DNA from: a virus
DNA: 33,962 nt
IMG/VR virus record: IMGVR_UViG_3300032053_000277
Span: 1 to 33,962 of that record
Reading direction: 5' to 3' (one strand)
Of the stretch, positions 15,032-21,994 are shown in pieces (position 1 is the first letter of the stretch; the number at the start of each line of letters is the position of its first letter). Made by a program: the position numbers and the translations under genes. The notes below the pieces were generated by a model. The model did not search any database and was not told the DNA's origin. It saw nothing but the letters and a program-made list of their open reading frames with translations.

Positions 15032-15982
15032 ATGGAAACAGTGGTAAGTCCGAGGTCAAAGCCAATCCTCAAGCATAGGGGGAGGAAGAAGGAAATCCTC
15101 ATCATGCGCCGGCAGGGCGGGATAGGGGATATCCTCAACAGCCGGATGATGTTTGAGGACATAAAGAAGTCTTATCCGGACAAGGGACTGGTCTATGCTG
15201 TGCCGGAGGAGTTCATTCCGTTGGTGTCCGACCACCCGTTCATAGACAAGGTGCTTGACTGGGAGCATATTAGCACCATGGGATGGTATATATTCGCCGA
15301 CATAACAAACAGGTGTGGTGAATACGAGCACCGGCACATGCCGAATGTTGACAAGCACCGGAGCGACATCTGGGCGGAAAGTGCCGGGATAAAACTGACT
15401 AACCATAATATGCACATATCGTTCAATGACGGTGAGATTGAGTTTGCGAAAGGCATCCTTGAGGGGATAACAAAACCGATTGTCACCATACAGCCGGTCT
15501 CGGCCCACCCGTCCAAGGACTGGCCAATGGATAGGTGGCAGGAAGTGGTAGATATCATAAGCAAAAATTATGGTTTTAGCATAATATGTTTCCATAATAA
15601 GGAATTACCAATCAAGAATGTCATAATGATGGGTGGAAATGTCAACCTGCGCGAGTGGATGGCGATAACAAGCCAGTGCGACCATGTCATCACGGTGGCG
15701 ACGTCAATGTATTGTCTTGCCAATGGACTGCATAAGCCGACCGTGGCGATATTCGGGTGCGAGGACTTGGACATATACGGCAGGTATTTTCCCGAAATGG
15801 TTCCGGTGCAGAGGCACAGGAAGAACAGTGACGGGTGGGGCGACTGCCCCTGCTGGCAGGCGTGGAAGGGATGCAGAAAAAATGACAACAAACCCGTCTA
15901 TCCGCCGCCATGCTTAAGTAGCATCACTGTTGACGAGGTGATGAAAGGGTTTGACAGATGCGTAAAGATGAGCCAAAAATAA
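15032..15982 (+). CDS. Glycosyltransferase family 9 (heptosyltransferase-like)
   Basis: A 316-aa GT-B enzyme predicted to transfer a sugar from a nucleotide donor to a growing glycan. The N-terminal Rossmann start is ILIMRRQGGIGDIL, with the GGxGD loop typical of ADP-heptose:LPS heptosyltransferases. The second domain begins PIVTIQPVSAHPSKDWPMDR and contains ITVATSMYCLANGLHKPTV, the donor-binding region. The C-terminus has CPCW..GC..C cysteines, as in other phage and bacterial GT9 members. Ribosome site AGGGAGATAG. It opens a five-gene cassette with short overlaps, inserted between connector-type genes and the tail terminator. The acceptor cannot be inferred from sequence. Confidence 0.8.
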   Translation: METVVSPRSKPILKHRGRKKEILIMRRQGGIGDILNSRMMFEDIKKSYPDKGLVYAVPEEFIPLVSDHPFIDKVLDWEHISTMGWYIFADITNRCGEYEHRHMPNVDKHRSDIWAESAGIKLTNHNMHISFNDGEIEFAKGILEGITKPIVTIQPVSAHPSKDWPMDRWQEVVDIISKNYGFSIICFHNKELPIKNVIMMGGNVNLREWMAITSQCDHVITVATSMYCLANGLHKPTVAIFGCEDLDIYGRYFPEMVPVQRHRKNSDGWGDCPCWQAWKGCRKNDNKPVYPPPCLSSITVDEVMKGFDRCVKMSQK

Positions 15983-16638
15983 AAAGAATATCCTCGGACT
16001 ATTATAATGAGAGGTATTTTACGGACAACTGGTATGACAATAACTCGTTTGCTTTGGACAATTTATTTCATAGAGAGATTGCGGAACTGTTCGTTGACAT
16101 TATGAAACCTCTTAAATACGACTCGGTGCTGTCAATAGGGTGCGCCCTTGGCAATGTTATTTACTGGCTGACCAAGATGGGATATGACGGGCACGGGATT
16201 GACATCTCGGAGTATGCGGTGAACCATACCCATATTCCGGGCAGGGTTACGCAGGGCGATGTGATAGATGGACTGCCCTACAAGGATGGCATGTTTGATT
16301 ACGTCTTCTCAAGGGACACGCTGGAGCATATAGCGGAGGAGCATATCCCGAAGGTGATAGCCGAGATGGAAAGGGTGTTGAGGGTGGACGGCGGGATGTT
16401 ACTGATGCCCGCGAACAACTTCAACGACAAGGAGGTCAAGAAGCAACTGAACTGCGCCGGCCCGAACCACGAGGATGGGAGCCACCTATGCGTCAAGTCG
16501 CCATACTGGTGGGCCGAGATGATGGAAAAGCATGGCAAGAAACTGGTGGTCGACTACAAGCGGACGCTCTATGGGATGGCTAATCAGATGGCGGAGAAAA
16601 ATTCGTGGACGGCATTGGTGGTGAGGAAGACGATATGA
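15958..16638 (+). CDS. Class I SAM-dependent methyltransferase (glycan/small-molecule type)
   Basis: A 226-aa methyltransferase overlapping the GT9 gene by 25 nt. Motif I is VLSIGCALGNVIYWL, the acidic end of strand 2 is GHGIDISEYAV, motif II/III is GDVIDGLPYKDGMFDYVFSR, and DTLEHI is the post-II helix. These match UbiE/Coq5-like and sugar-O-methyltransferase enzymes. No DPPY or NPPY DNA-methylase motif and no PC motif are seen, so DNA methylation is unlikely. Its place between two glycosyltransferases points to methylation of a sugar or of a sugar-carrying product. The ending overlaps the next gene by ATGA. Confidence 0.8.
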   Translation: MRKDEPKIKRISSDYYNERYFTDNWYDNNSFALDNLFHREIAELFVDIMKPLKYDSVLSIGCALGNVIYWLTKMGYDGHGIDISEYAVNHTHIPGRVTQGDVIDGLPYKDGMFDYVFSRDTLEHIAEEHIPKVIAEMERVLRVDGGMLLMPANNFNDKEVKKQLNCAGPNHEDGSHLCVKSPYWWAEMMEKHGKKLVVDYKRTLYGMANQMAEKNSWTALVVRKTI

Positions 16639-17744
16639 ACTCATATAAAATTATGAATTCTATTGATAAATGGAAAGATATGGCAGAAGCAATCAACTTT
16701 AAGGTCTATTTATATTATGGTGGTGGCTTGGGAGATTTAGTTCACCGCTTATATGATAGTTATTATTTACGGGCATTAAGACATATAAAGAAAGTTTTCC
16801 CCAATCTTAAAATTAATTTATTTATTGATACATCAAGAAGTATTGAATCAGCACGGGCATTATTTGAGACTAATCCTTATATTGATGAGATATATATTCA
16901 GAAACAAGATTTTACAAATCAAGATATTTACGCCTTTATGTCAAACTTACTCGGAGAGAGAAAGAATAATATCGGGATGTTTTTTCCTGAAATGGATAAT
17001 GAGATTGTGTTTCAAAGGGTGATTAATAGAATATATGTTTTATTATCTTTTCCGAGAATACGGGCGATTTCTATGGATAGTTTTTTTCAACAAATGAATC
17101 TTCAGATAAACGACTTCGATTCAGACGAGCCGAAGATATACCTGAAGCCGGACGAGAGGGAATATGGTGAGAAGATAATAAGGGGCTTGAGGGCGGACGG
17201 AAGCAAGGTTGTGGCAGTCCACTTCTTCTCGGGGCAGGAGACTAAGATGGTTAGCCCACAGGCGGCCAAGGAGATAATCGGTTGGCTGGTCACAAAGGGA
17301 TACAAGGTAATCATAATGGGAACAGGAAAAGAATCTAACCCTGAATCATACAATGGGGATGCAAGGGATATGGTATTAGTCCTAAGGAGTTACATAGGAT
17401 ATAAAAATATTACCTACTTATGCGACGACTCAGGCATAAGGAATAAGATTTCTATCATTGCCAACAGCGACTATATGGTGTGCAACGACAGTGGACTGAT
17501 GCACGTGGCGTGGTTCTACAAGGTCAAGACGGTATCATTATTGAGTCCCGATACTTTTGACCGATTCCAGAAGAGGGGTGGATATTACTGGGCGATAACG
17601 GATGGGATGCCGAACACGAGTTACATCCTTTTTGACAGGGGCAATAGGATGGTTGACGCGGAACTGGTCGGGAAGAGAATGGGGTGCTTGGATGAAAAAG
17701 AAAAGGAAAAGGCGGCCAAGAAGGACAAGGAAGCAAAGGGATAA
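16635..17744 (+). CDS. Second GT9-like glycosyltransferase, composition-mosaic
   Basis: A 369-aa GT-B protein. I chose ATG 16635 in ATGA overlap with the methyltransferase; an upstream in-frame ATG at 16605 has no better support. The N-terminal LYYGGGLGDLVHRLYDSYYL resembles the GT9 GGxGD loop. The C-terminal domain begins KVVAVHFFSGQETKMVSP, with KVIIMGTGKE and YMVCNDSGLMHVAWFYKVKT, the donor-binding DSG..H pattern of heptosyltransferases. The first about 155 codons (to about 17100) are clearly A+T-rich, after which the DNA returns to the G+C-richer style of the neighbours, suggesting a recombined N-terminal acceptor domain. The C-terminus is a Lys/Glu-rich tail. Confidence 0.75.
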   Translation: MNSYKIMNSIDKWKDMAEAINFKVYLYYGGGLGDLVHRLYDSYYLRALRHIKKVFPNLKINLFIDTSRSIESARALFETNPYIDEIYIQKQDFTNQDIYAFMSNLLGERKNNIGMFFPEMDNEIVFQRVINRIYVLLSFPRIRAISMDSFFQQMNLQINDFDSDEPKIYLKPDEREYGEKIIRGLRADGSKVVAVHFFSGQETKMVSPQAAKEIIGWLVTKGYKVIIMGTGKESNPESYNGDARDMVLVLRSYIGYKNITYLCDDSGIRNKISIIANSDYMVCNDSGLMHVAWFYKVKTVSLLSPDTFDRFQKRGGYYWAITDGMPNTSYILFDRGNRMVDAELVGKRMGCLDEKEKEKAAKKDKEAKG

Positions 17745-17820
17745 TGGACGGAACTACAAGGATGAGAAGCCGGAGTATACGGAGTGGCCGTCACTAAGGC
17801 CGATGGGAACGGATAGGTGA
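17692..17820 (+). CDS. Candidate small, very basic overlapping protein (42 aa)
   Basis: An ATG frame that starts inside the 3' end of the GT9-like gene in another frame and ends 4 nt before the next start. The first half is almost all Lys/Arg, the second half (EKPEYTEWPSLRPMGTDR) looks like ordinary protein sequence. The basic half may simply be the shadow of the Lys-rich tail it overlaps. The ribosome site is poor. It fills the 80-nt gap before 17825, which is the only reason to take it seriously. Confidence 0.3.
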   Translation: MKKKRKRRPRRTRKQRDNGRNYKDEKPEYTEWPSLRPMGTDR

Positions 17821-17824
17821 AACT

Positions 17825-18892
17825 ATGAAAAAATTCCTGATGATTCACGATATAAGCCAGAAGGAACTGGACGGCAACGATACCAACCTGATAAACAACT
17901 TCACCAACTGGGTGAGGTGCTTCACGGACTGGCGGAATACCACCGAGGTCGGAAGATGGGTTGATATGACACCACAGAAGTGCCAGGACTTTGAGTATGT
18001 GATGCTCCTGCTCATGACCGACCAGCGGGACGAAAAACTGAACAAGTTTCTTGAGATAGTTACTTACTCACAAAGGACTTATAAGACGATTATATATGTG
18101 GACGGCGTGGTCGGGTGGCAGATGAATCCGTTCTCTATCCAGAACAAGAAAAAGTATATGGACATGGTGAGCGCCTCGGACTACATCTTCCACTATGGCC
18201 TGCCGGAGAGCGAGGGATACTGGAAGGTGATAACGAGGGGCAGGGAGTCGCACAACATAGACCGCCCCCATCCGGTAGACTTTGCCAAGAAGTCGTTTGA
18301 CATAGAGCATCCGGTGGCAATAGAATACATCAAGCAGTTCGCCCTGAAAGACAGGAAAGAAATCATAGCGGTTGGCAAGTCGCTTAAGAACATCAACGAG
18401 GAGCGGAATGCCATATCATCCCTGTATGTGGCGGGGCAGTTGCAGAAGAAGACGGGCTGGCCGATAATAACCTTCGCAAATAATCCCCTGCCCGATAACG
18501 AGAAGAAGGCATATTACAAGGACCTGTGCGACATAGATGAAATCATAGAGATACCCGTTATGCGGTGGAACGACTACATCAAGATACTGGCACTGTGCAG
18601 GATAGGGATACACTTGGATTGCCTTGAGACGCGGGGTCAGGTTCCTCTTGACCACGCCTGCCTCAGAGTTCCGATGGTGTGTGCCGGCTCAGTGGCGGGA
18701 CAGAAGTTATTTCCTTATACATGGCTTAACCACTGCCGGGACATTGACAAGGCGCTGAAGATGGCATTTAAGTTAGTGGATGACAACAAGTTCAGGGACA
18801 AGGTGGTAGATTACGCCTATGACAAGGCGGAGGAATACTCGTTTGACAACACGAGGGCAAAACTTGAGAAGATACTGGGGGTGAAAATATGA
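17825..18892 (+). CDS. Putative GT-B glycosyltransferase (GT4-like)
   Basis: A 355-aa protein with ribosome site TAGGTGAAAC. The C-terminal half has the arrangement of GT4-like enzymes: KEIIAVGKSLKNINEERNAI (start of the second domain), then IITFANNPLPD, IIEIPVMRWNDYIKILALCR and IGIHLDCLETRGQVPLDHA, where the Glu of the ETRGQVPL-type segment would contact the donor. The N-terminal Rossmann half (FEYVMLLLMTDQRDEKLNKF, IIYVDGVVGW) is divergent. It is followed by an ATGA overlap with the next methyltransferase. The substrate is unknown; the context says glycan assembly. Confidence 0.65.
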   Translation: MKKFLMIHDISQKELDGNDTNLINNFTNWVRCFTDWRNTTEVGRWVDMTPQKCQDFEYVMLLLMTDQRDEKLNKFLEIVTYSQRTYKTIIYVDGVVGWQMNPFSIQNKKKYMDMVSASDYIFHYGLPESEGYWKVITRGRESHNIDRPHPVDFAKKSFDIEHPVAIEYIKQFALKDRKEIIAVGKSLKNINEERNAISSLYVAGQLQKKTGWPIITFANNPLPDNEKKAYYKDLCDIDEIIEIPVMRWNDYIKILALCRIGIHLDCLETRGQVPLDHACLRVPMVCAGSVAGQKLFPYTWLNHCRDIDKALKMAFKLVDDNKFRDKVVDYAYDKAEEYSFDNTRAKLEKILGVKI

Positions 18893-19659
18893 AATATAAT
18901 TCCGTTTTTTACGAATCCGATTTGATTGAGTTAAAAGAGCCGGTGGAGGAAATTACGACTCTCAGGAATAAACTTGTTATTGACCAGGGGATGAATATGC
19001 CCTGGAGTGTTACGCGCCCGTGGGAATATGCTAAGTTAATTAAGGCAAGCCAACCATTGATTCATCACGGTTCTGTTCTTGATATAGGTTCAGCCAATAG
19101 CGTCCTGCCGTTCTACTTCAACGACCGAGACTGCATGGTGCAGGCCTGCGACATAGAGATGCCCTCGGCGAAGGAATTGGATTACTATAAGAGATGCGCC
19201 ATAGGATACAAGCGGGCTGATATACTGAACCTGCCCTACAAGAAGGAGACCTTTGACTATGTTTTCTCGGTGTGCGTCCTTGAGCATATCTACCCGTTCA
19301 AGGATGATGATGATATTGTCAGGGAGACGATAAGGGCGTTCAGGAAGATAGCGAGGGTGCTGAAGCCGAACGGACTGACTGCCCACTCCTGTGATTTCTA
19401 TGTTAAGGACTTCAACACGTTCAGGACATACCATAGGGAACTACTTTCAAGGATAATACTGGGGTTGGTCGGGACATTCGTCCCGGTTGACGAGCCGGAC
19501 TACTCGATAGCCGACCCGGTCAAGTATTATATTGAGAACAACACCATCTATGGCAAGCCGGAGGAGAGGGAGGAGAAGCATCTTAAATATTTAAGGGAAG
19601 GCAAGGCGCCGGAGAACCTGTTCACCTGCGCCTCGCTGGTATTAAGGAAGGTGGAATAA
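18889..19659 (+). CDS. Second class I SAM-dependent methyltransferase
   Basis: A 256-aa protein starting in ATGA overlap with the glycosyltransferase. SAM motif I is VLDIGSANSVLPFYF, the strand 2 acid is in VQACDIEM, and ADILNLPYKKETFDYVFSVC then VLEHI form motifs II and III. The N-terminal extension (about residues 1-50) and the C-terminal region (HSCDFYVKDFNTFRTYHREL) resemble sugar or lipid methyltransferases. The first about 190 nt are A+T-rich relative to the rest, so this gene may also be mosaic. It closes the cassette; tail genes resume one nucleotide after its stop. Confidence 0.8.
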   Translation: MKYNSVFYESDLIELKEPVEEITTLRNKLVIDQGMNMPWSVTRPWEYAKLIKASQPLIHHGSVLDIGSANSVLPFYFNDRDCMVQACDIEMPSAKELDYYKRCAIGYKRADILNLPYKKETFDYVFSVCVLEHIYPFKDDDDIVRETIRAFRKIARVLKPNGLTAHSCDFYVKDFNTFRTYHRELLSRIILGLVGTFVPVDEPDYSIADPVKYYIENNTIYGKPEEREEKHLKYLREGKAPENLFTCASLVLRKVE

Positions 19660-19660
19660 T

Positions 19661-20113
19661 ATGAGCGATTCGGTCAGGGAAGACGTGATACAGAACCTGG
19701 TAACGACCCTGCAGGGGGTTACCAAAACTGCCGGATATAACATTACCATAAACCGGGTGGAGCGGATAAAGATGGTCGGGCTGGACATAAGGGAGTTCCC
19801 GACCGTCCTGGTAATACCGGCGGATGAGGTGAAGGAGCAGTCTCCGTCCGACAAGTATACCTGCCGGCTTGCGGTGACGCTGGAGTGCTGGATTCAGGAA
19901 TACGGGGACGTGAGTGCCCAGGTCAACATCCTGCTGGCCGACATAGAGAAGGCGCTGATGGTTGACCACACCAGGGGCGGGGTGGCAGTGGATACGAAAC
20001 TATTGGGCAACAGCGCATTCTACAACGAGGTAAACAAGCCCTATGGCGGGGTGGAGATAAGGATTGAGGTGCACTACCGGCACAAGTTCAGCGACCCGTA
20101 TACGGCGGGATAA
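19661..20113 (+). CDS. Tail terminator protein
   Basis: A 150-aa protein starting right after the methyltransferase stop. Its organisation (an N-terminal helix REDVIQNLVTTLQGV, central strands FPTVLVIPADE, CRLAVTLECWIQ, and the end GGVEIRIEVHYRHKFSDPY) is that of lambda gpU/HK97-type tail terminators, which cap the tail tube and bind the neck. The position directly before the tube gene agrees. No ribosome site of note; coupled to upstream translation. Confidence 0.7.
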   Translation: MSDSVREDVIQNLVTTLQGVTKTAGYNITINRVERIKMVGLDIREFPTVLVIPADEVKEQSPSDKYTCRLAVTLECWIQEYGDVSAQVNILLADIEKALMVDHTRGGVAVDTKLLGNSAFYNEVNKPYGGVEIRIEVHYRHKFSDPYTAG

Positions 20114-20133
20114 AACCAAATAAGGAGGTAGGT

Positions 20134-20286
20134 ATGGCGAAGGATGAGAAGGTGGTAGTTGAGACGGTCAATGGCGCCGTCACCGTCTATAAGGACAAGG
20201 ATGGCAAAATCATTCCGGACCCCAGCCTGGACAGTTCCAAGGCTGAGCCGGACAAGAAGAAGAACAAGGAGGTGAGAGACAGATGA
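20134..20286 (+). CDS. Small charged protein (50 aa) before the tail tube gene
   Basis: ATG 20134 follows a strong ribosome site (TAAGGAGGTAGGT) and the frame ends in ATGA overlap with the tail tube gene at 20283. The protein has a short beta-like N-terminus (VVVETVNGAVTVYKDKDGK) and a Lys/Asp/Glu-rich tail. I do not recognise a family. The strong initiation site and coupling suggest it is real; it may help set translation of the tube gene, which has no other good ribosome site apart from GGAGGTGAG inside this frame. Confidence 0.6.
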   Translation: MAKDEKVVVETVNGAVTVYKDKDGKIIPDPSLDSSKAEPDKKKNKEVRDR

Positions 20287-21206
20287 TTAGACGAAGATGC
20301 CAAGTTGCGGCAAAGGTAGAGACGACCGAGGGCGACGTGATTGCCCTTGCCAATTCGGACGTCGTGAGCAACACCTATGAGGCGGTCTACGATCCGGACG
20401 TAAAGTATTTCAAGCGCGACCCGTCGCGGTCCTCTCTTTCGCCCGCGGGCGGACGGGTGGGACAGAGGTCTTCCAAGATAAGTTTTAAGGTTGACCTGCA
20501 CGGTTCGGGTGCGAAAGGAACGGCCCCGTCCTACGGGACGCTCCTGAAGGCCTGCGGATTCACCGAGACAGTGGTGGCTTCCACATCGGTGACCTATACC
20601 CCGGCGTCAACGGCCATTCCGTCACTGACGATGGCGCTCTATCTTGACGGGATAGTCAAGAAGATAAGGGGGGCAAGGGGAACTGTTAGGTTCGTCCAGA
20701 AGGTCGGCGAGCCGGTTATGATGGAGTTCGAGTTTACGGGCGTCCTTGATTCCATTGCCACGGGTGCGATGCTGACCGGCGTGACATACTCCTCGGCGAT
20801 TCCGCCTGCGTTCCTCAATGCGGCGCTGATGATGGATTCCTACGCGGCGGTAATATCCGGCCTGACGATTGACATCGGCAACGACGTTGTCCTGCGGGAC
20901 GACCCGAACACTGCCGAGGGATACAAGTCGGCGGTGATAACGAAGCGCGACCCGAAGGGGACGATTGACCCCGAGATGTGTCTCATTGCGACCTACGATT
21001 TCCTGACGAAAATGACAACGGACGCCCTGGTGGCATTCACTGAGACGCTCGGAAGTGTTGACGGGAACAAGTTCGTCATCACGGCCCCGAAGGTGCAGTA
21101 TGCGGGGATGAAGGCCGGCGACCGGGGCGGGATTGATACCGTTCCGATGGACCTGATATTCGCCGGAAATTCTGGTGACGACGAGATAAGTATCCAGCAG
21201 TTATAA
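20283..21206 (+). CDS. Major tail protein (tail tube)
   Basis: A 307-aa beta-rich protein that would polymerise into the tail tube. It starts RRRCQVAAKVETTEGD, with ANSDVVSNTYEAVYDPDVKY, KISFKVDLHGSGAKG and YGTLLKACGFTETV, the typical layout of phage tail tube proteins of this group, and has an IRGARGTVRFVQKVGEPVMM strand pair. Length and position (between tail terminator and chaperones) agree. It starts from the ATGA of the small upstream frame. Confidence 0.82.
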   Translation: MIRRRCQVAAKVETTEGDVIALANSDVVSNTYEAVYDPDVKYFKRDPSRSSLSPAGGRVGQRSSKISFKVDLHGSGAKGTAPSYGTLLKACGFTETVVASTSVTYTPASTAIPSLTMALYLDGIVKKIRGARGTVRFVQKVGEPVMMEFEFTGVLDSIATGAMLTGVTYSSAIPPAFLNAALMMDSYAAVISGLTIDIGNDVVLRDDPNTAEGYKSAVITKRDPKGTIDPEMCLIATYDFLTKMTTDALVAFTETLGSVDGNKFVITAPKVQYAGMKAGDRGGIDTVPMDLIFAGNSGDDEISIQQL

Positions 21207-21248
21207 TGCTGGATTGAGTTTAGTAAAAGGCAAGAAAGGGGGTAATTT

Positions 21249-21620
21249 ATGCCAATAGCGATTGACCCGGGCAGGGTGGTGGACTACGTGCTTGAGTCGG
21301 ACAGGAAACTGCCTAAGGAGAAGCAGACCATTTTTAAGGTGAAGGTTCTCAGGGCGACGGAACTGGCACGCCTTCAGGACGAGTTCTCTGTCTTTAACCG
21401 TGACGGGAGTTTTACGATAAAGACCGGCTCGAAGGAACTTGCCATACTCGATATGGGGATAACCGGATGGGAAAACTTCAAGGACAGAAGCGGAAAGACG
21501 ATACCATTTGATGAGAAGAACCAGGACCGGTGGGATGTCCTGAGGCGGGACTATCGGACGGAACTGGCGAACTTCATCACCGAGCAGACGAGGTTGAGCG
21601 AGGACGAACTAAAAAACTGA
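21249..21620 (+). CDS. Tail assembly chaperone (gpG-like), zero-frame product
   Basis: A 123-aa protein that would coat the tape measure during tail assembly. Ribosome site GAAAGGGGGTAA (21235-21246). The N-terminal beta part (GRVVDYVLESDRKL, FKVKVLRATELARLQ) and the helical C-terminus (WDVLRRDYRTELANFITEQT) fit the gpG family. The last codons are CTA AAA AAC TGA, a perfect slippery heptamer directly before the stop, so a fraction of ribosomes should slip -1 to make the longer gpG-T type protein of about 248 aa. Confidence 0.8.
   Translation: MPIAIDPGRVVDYVLESDRKLPKEKQTIFKVKVLRATELARLQDEFSVFNRDGSFTIKTGSKELAILDMGITGWENFKDRSGKTIPFDEKNQDRWDVLRRDYRTELANFITEQTRLSEDELKN
21611..21617 (+). promoter_or_regulatory. 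-1 programmed ribosomal frameshift site, A AAA AAC
   Basis: The heptamer lies in phase CT[A AAA AAC] TGA in the chaperone frame, exactly matching the X XXY YYZ rule. The -1 frame continues without a stop to 21994. No close, strong downstream stem is obvious; GGGCAGG (21643-21649) can pair with CCTGCTC (21669-21675), but this starts 26 nt away. The stop codon abutting the site may itself favour slippage. Confidence 0.85.
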
Positions 21621-21994
21621 AAATCGGGGCGGGATTCTATGCGGGCAGGCTGAAGTTCAACTGCAAATCCTGCTCCGTGAACGGGCAACTGAGGGCGGAA
21701 AGGGGATGCGAGAAAGATTCCGAGAACCCCATCTTTGATGTTGACTGTGTCAGGTGCGGTGGCACTGACCAGAAATGTAAGATATGCAAGGGGTCGGGAA
21801 TAGAGACTTTTTACAGGTGTCCGGTGAAACTGGTGACGAATGATACGGTGATGATTATGAAATACTACAATTTCTTCAAGAAAGGACACTTGCCGGTAAC
21901 GGGTGGCCTGCTAAACCAGACCGCAGTTTTTTTGGAATCCATAGAGTTCATTGACCAAGAGGTAAAGAGGTTGCAGGCAACGGAGGACAAATAG
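21617..21994 (+). CDS. Frameshift extension of the tail chaperone (gpT-like), Cys-rich
   Basis: After the -1 slip the reading frame gives 125 more residues, from LKIGAGFYAG to the TAG at 21992-21994, 1 nt ahead of the tape measure ATG. There is no ribosome site of its own; a possible ATG at 21530 lies inside the upstream gene and encodes an implausible N-terminus. The extension is rich in cysteines: NCKSC near the start, CVRCGG and CKICKGSG in the middle, FYRCP after. The CxxC..CxxCxGxG arrangement is like the DnaJ zinc domain. In lambda the T part recruits the tape measure and tube; the same role is expected here. Confidence 0.8.
   Translation: MKIGAGFYAGRLKFNCKSCSVNGQLRAERGCEKDSENPIFDVDCVRCGGTDQKCKICKGSGIETFYRCPVKLVTNDTVMIMKYYNFFKKGHLPVTGGLLNQTAVFLESIEFIDQEVKRLQATEDK

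Noticed and set aside
15958-16638. DNA methyltransferase of a restriction-modification system
   Set aside because: SAM motifs are present but there is no DPPY/NPPY or cytosine-methylase PC motif, no target-recognition domain and no restriction gene nearby.
21530-21616. Independent start for the -1 frame of the chaperone gene
   Set aside because: No ribosome site, implausible N-terminal sequence, and a perfect slippery heptamer explains the frame better.
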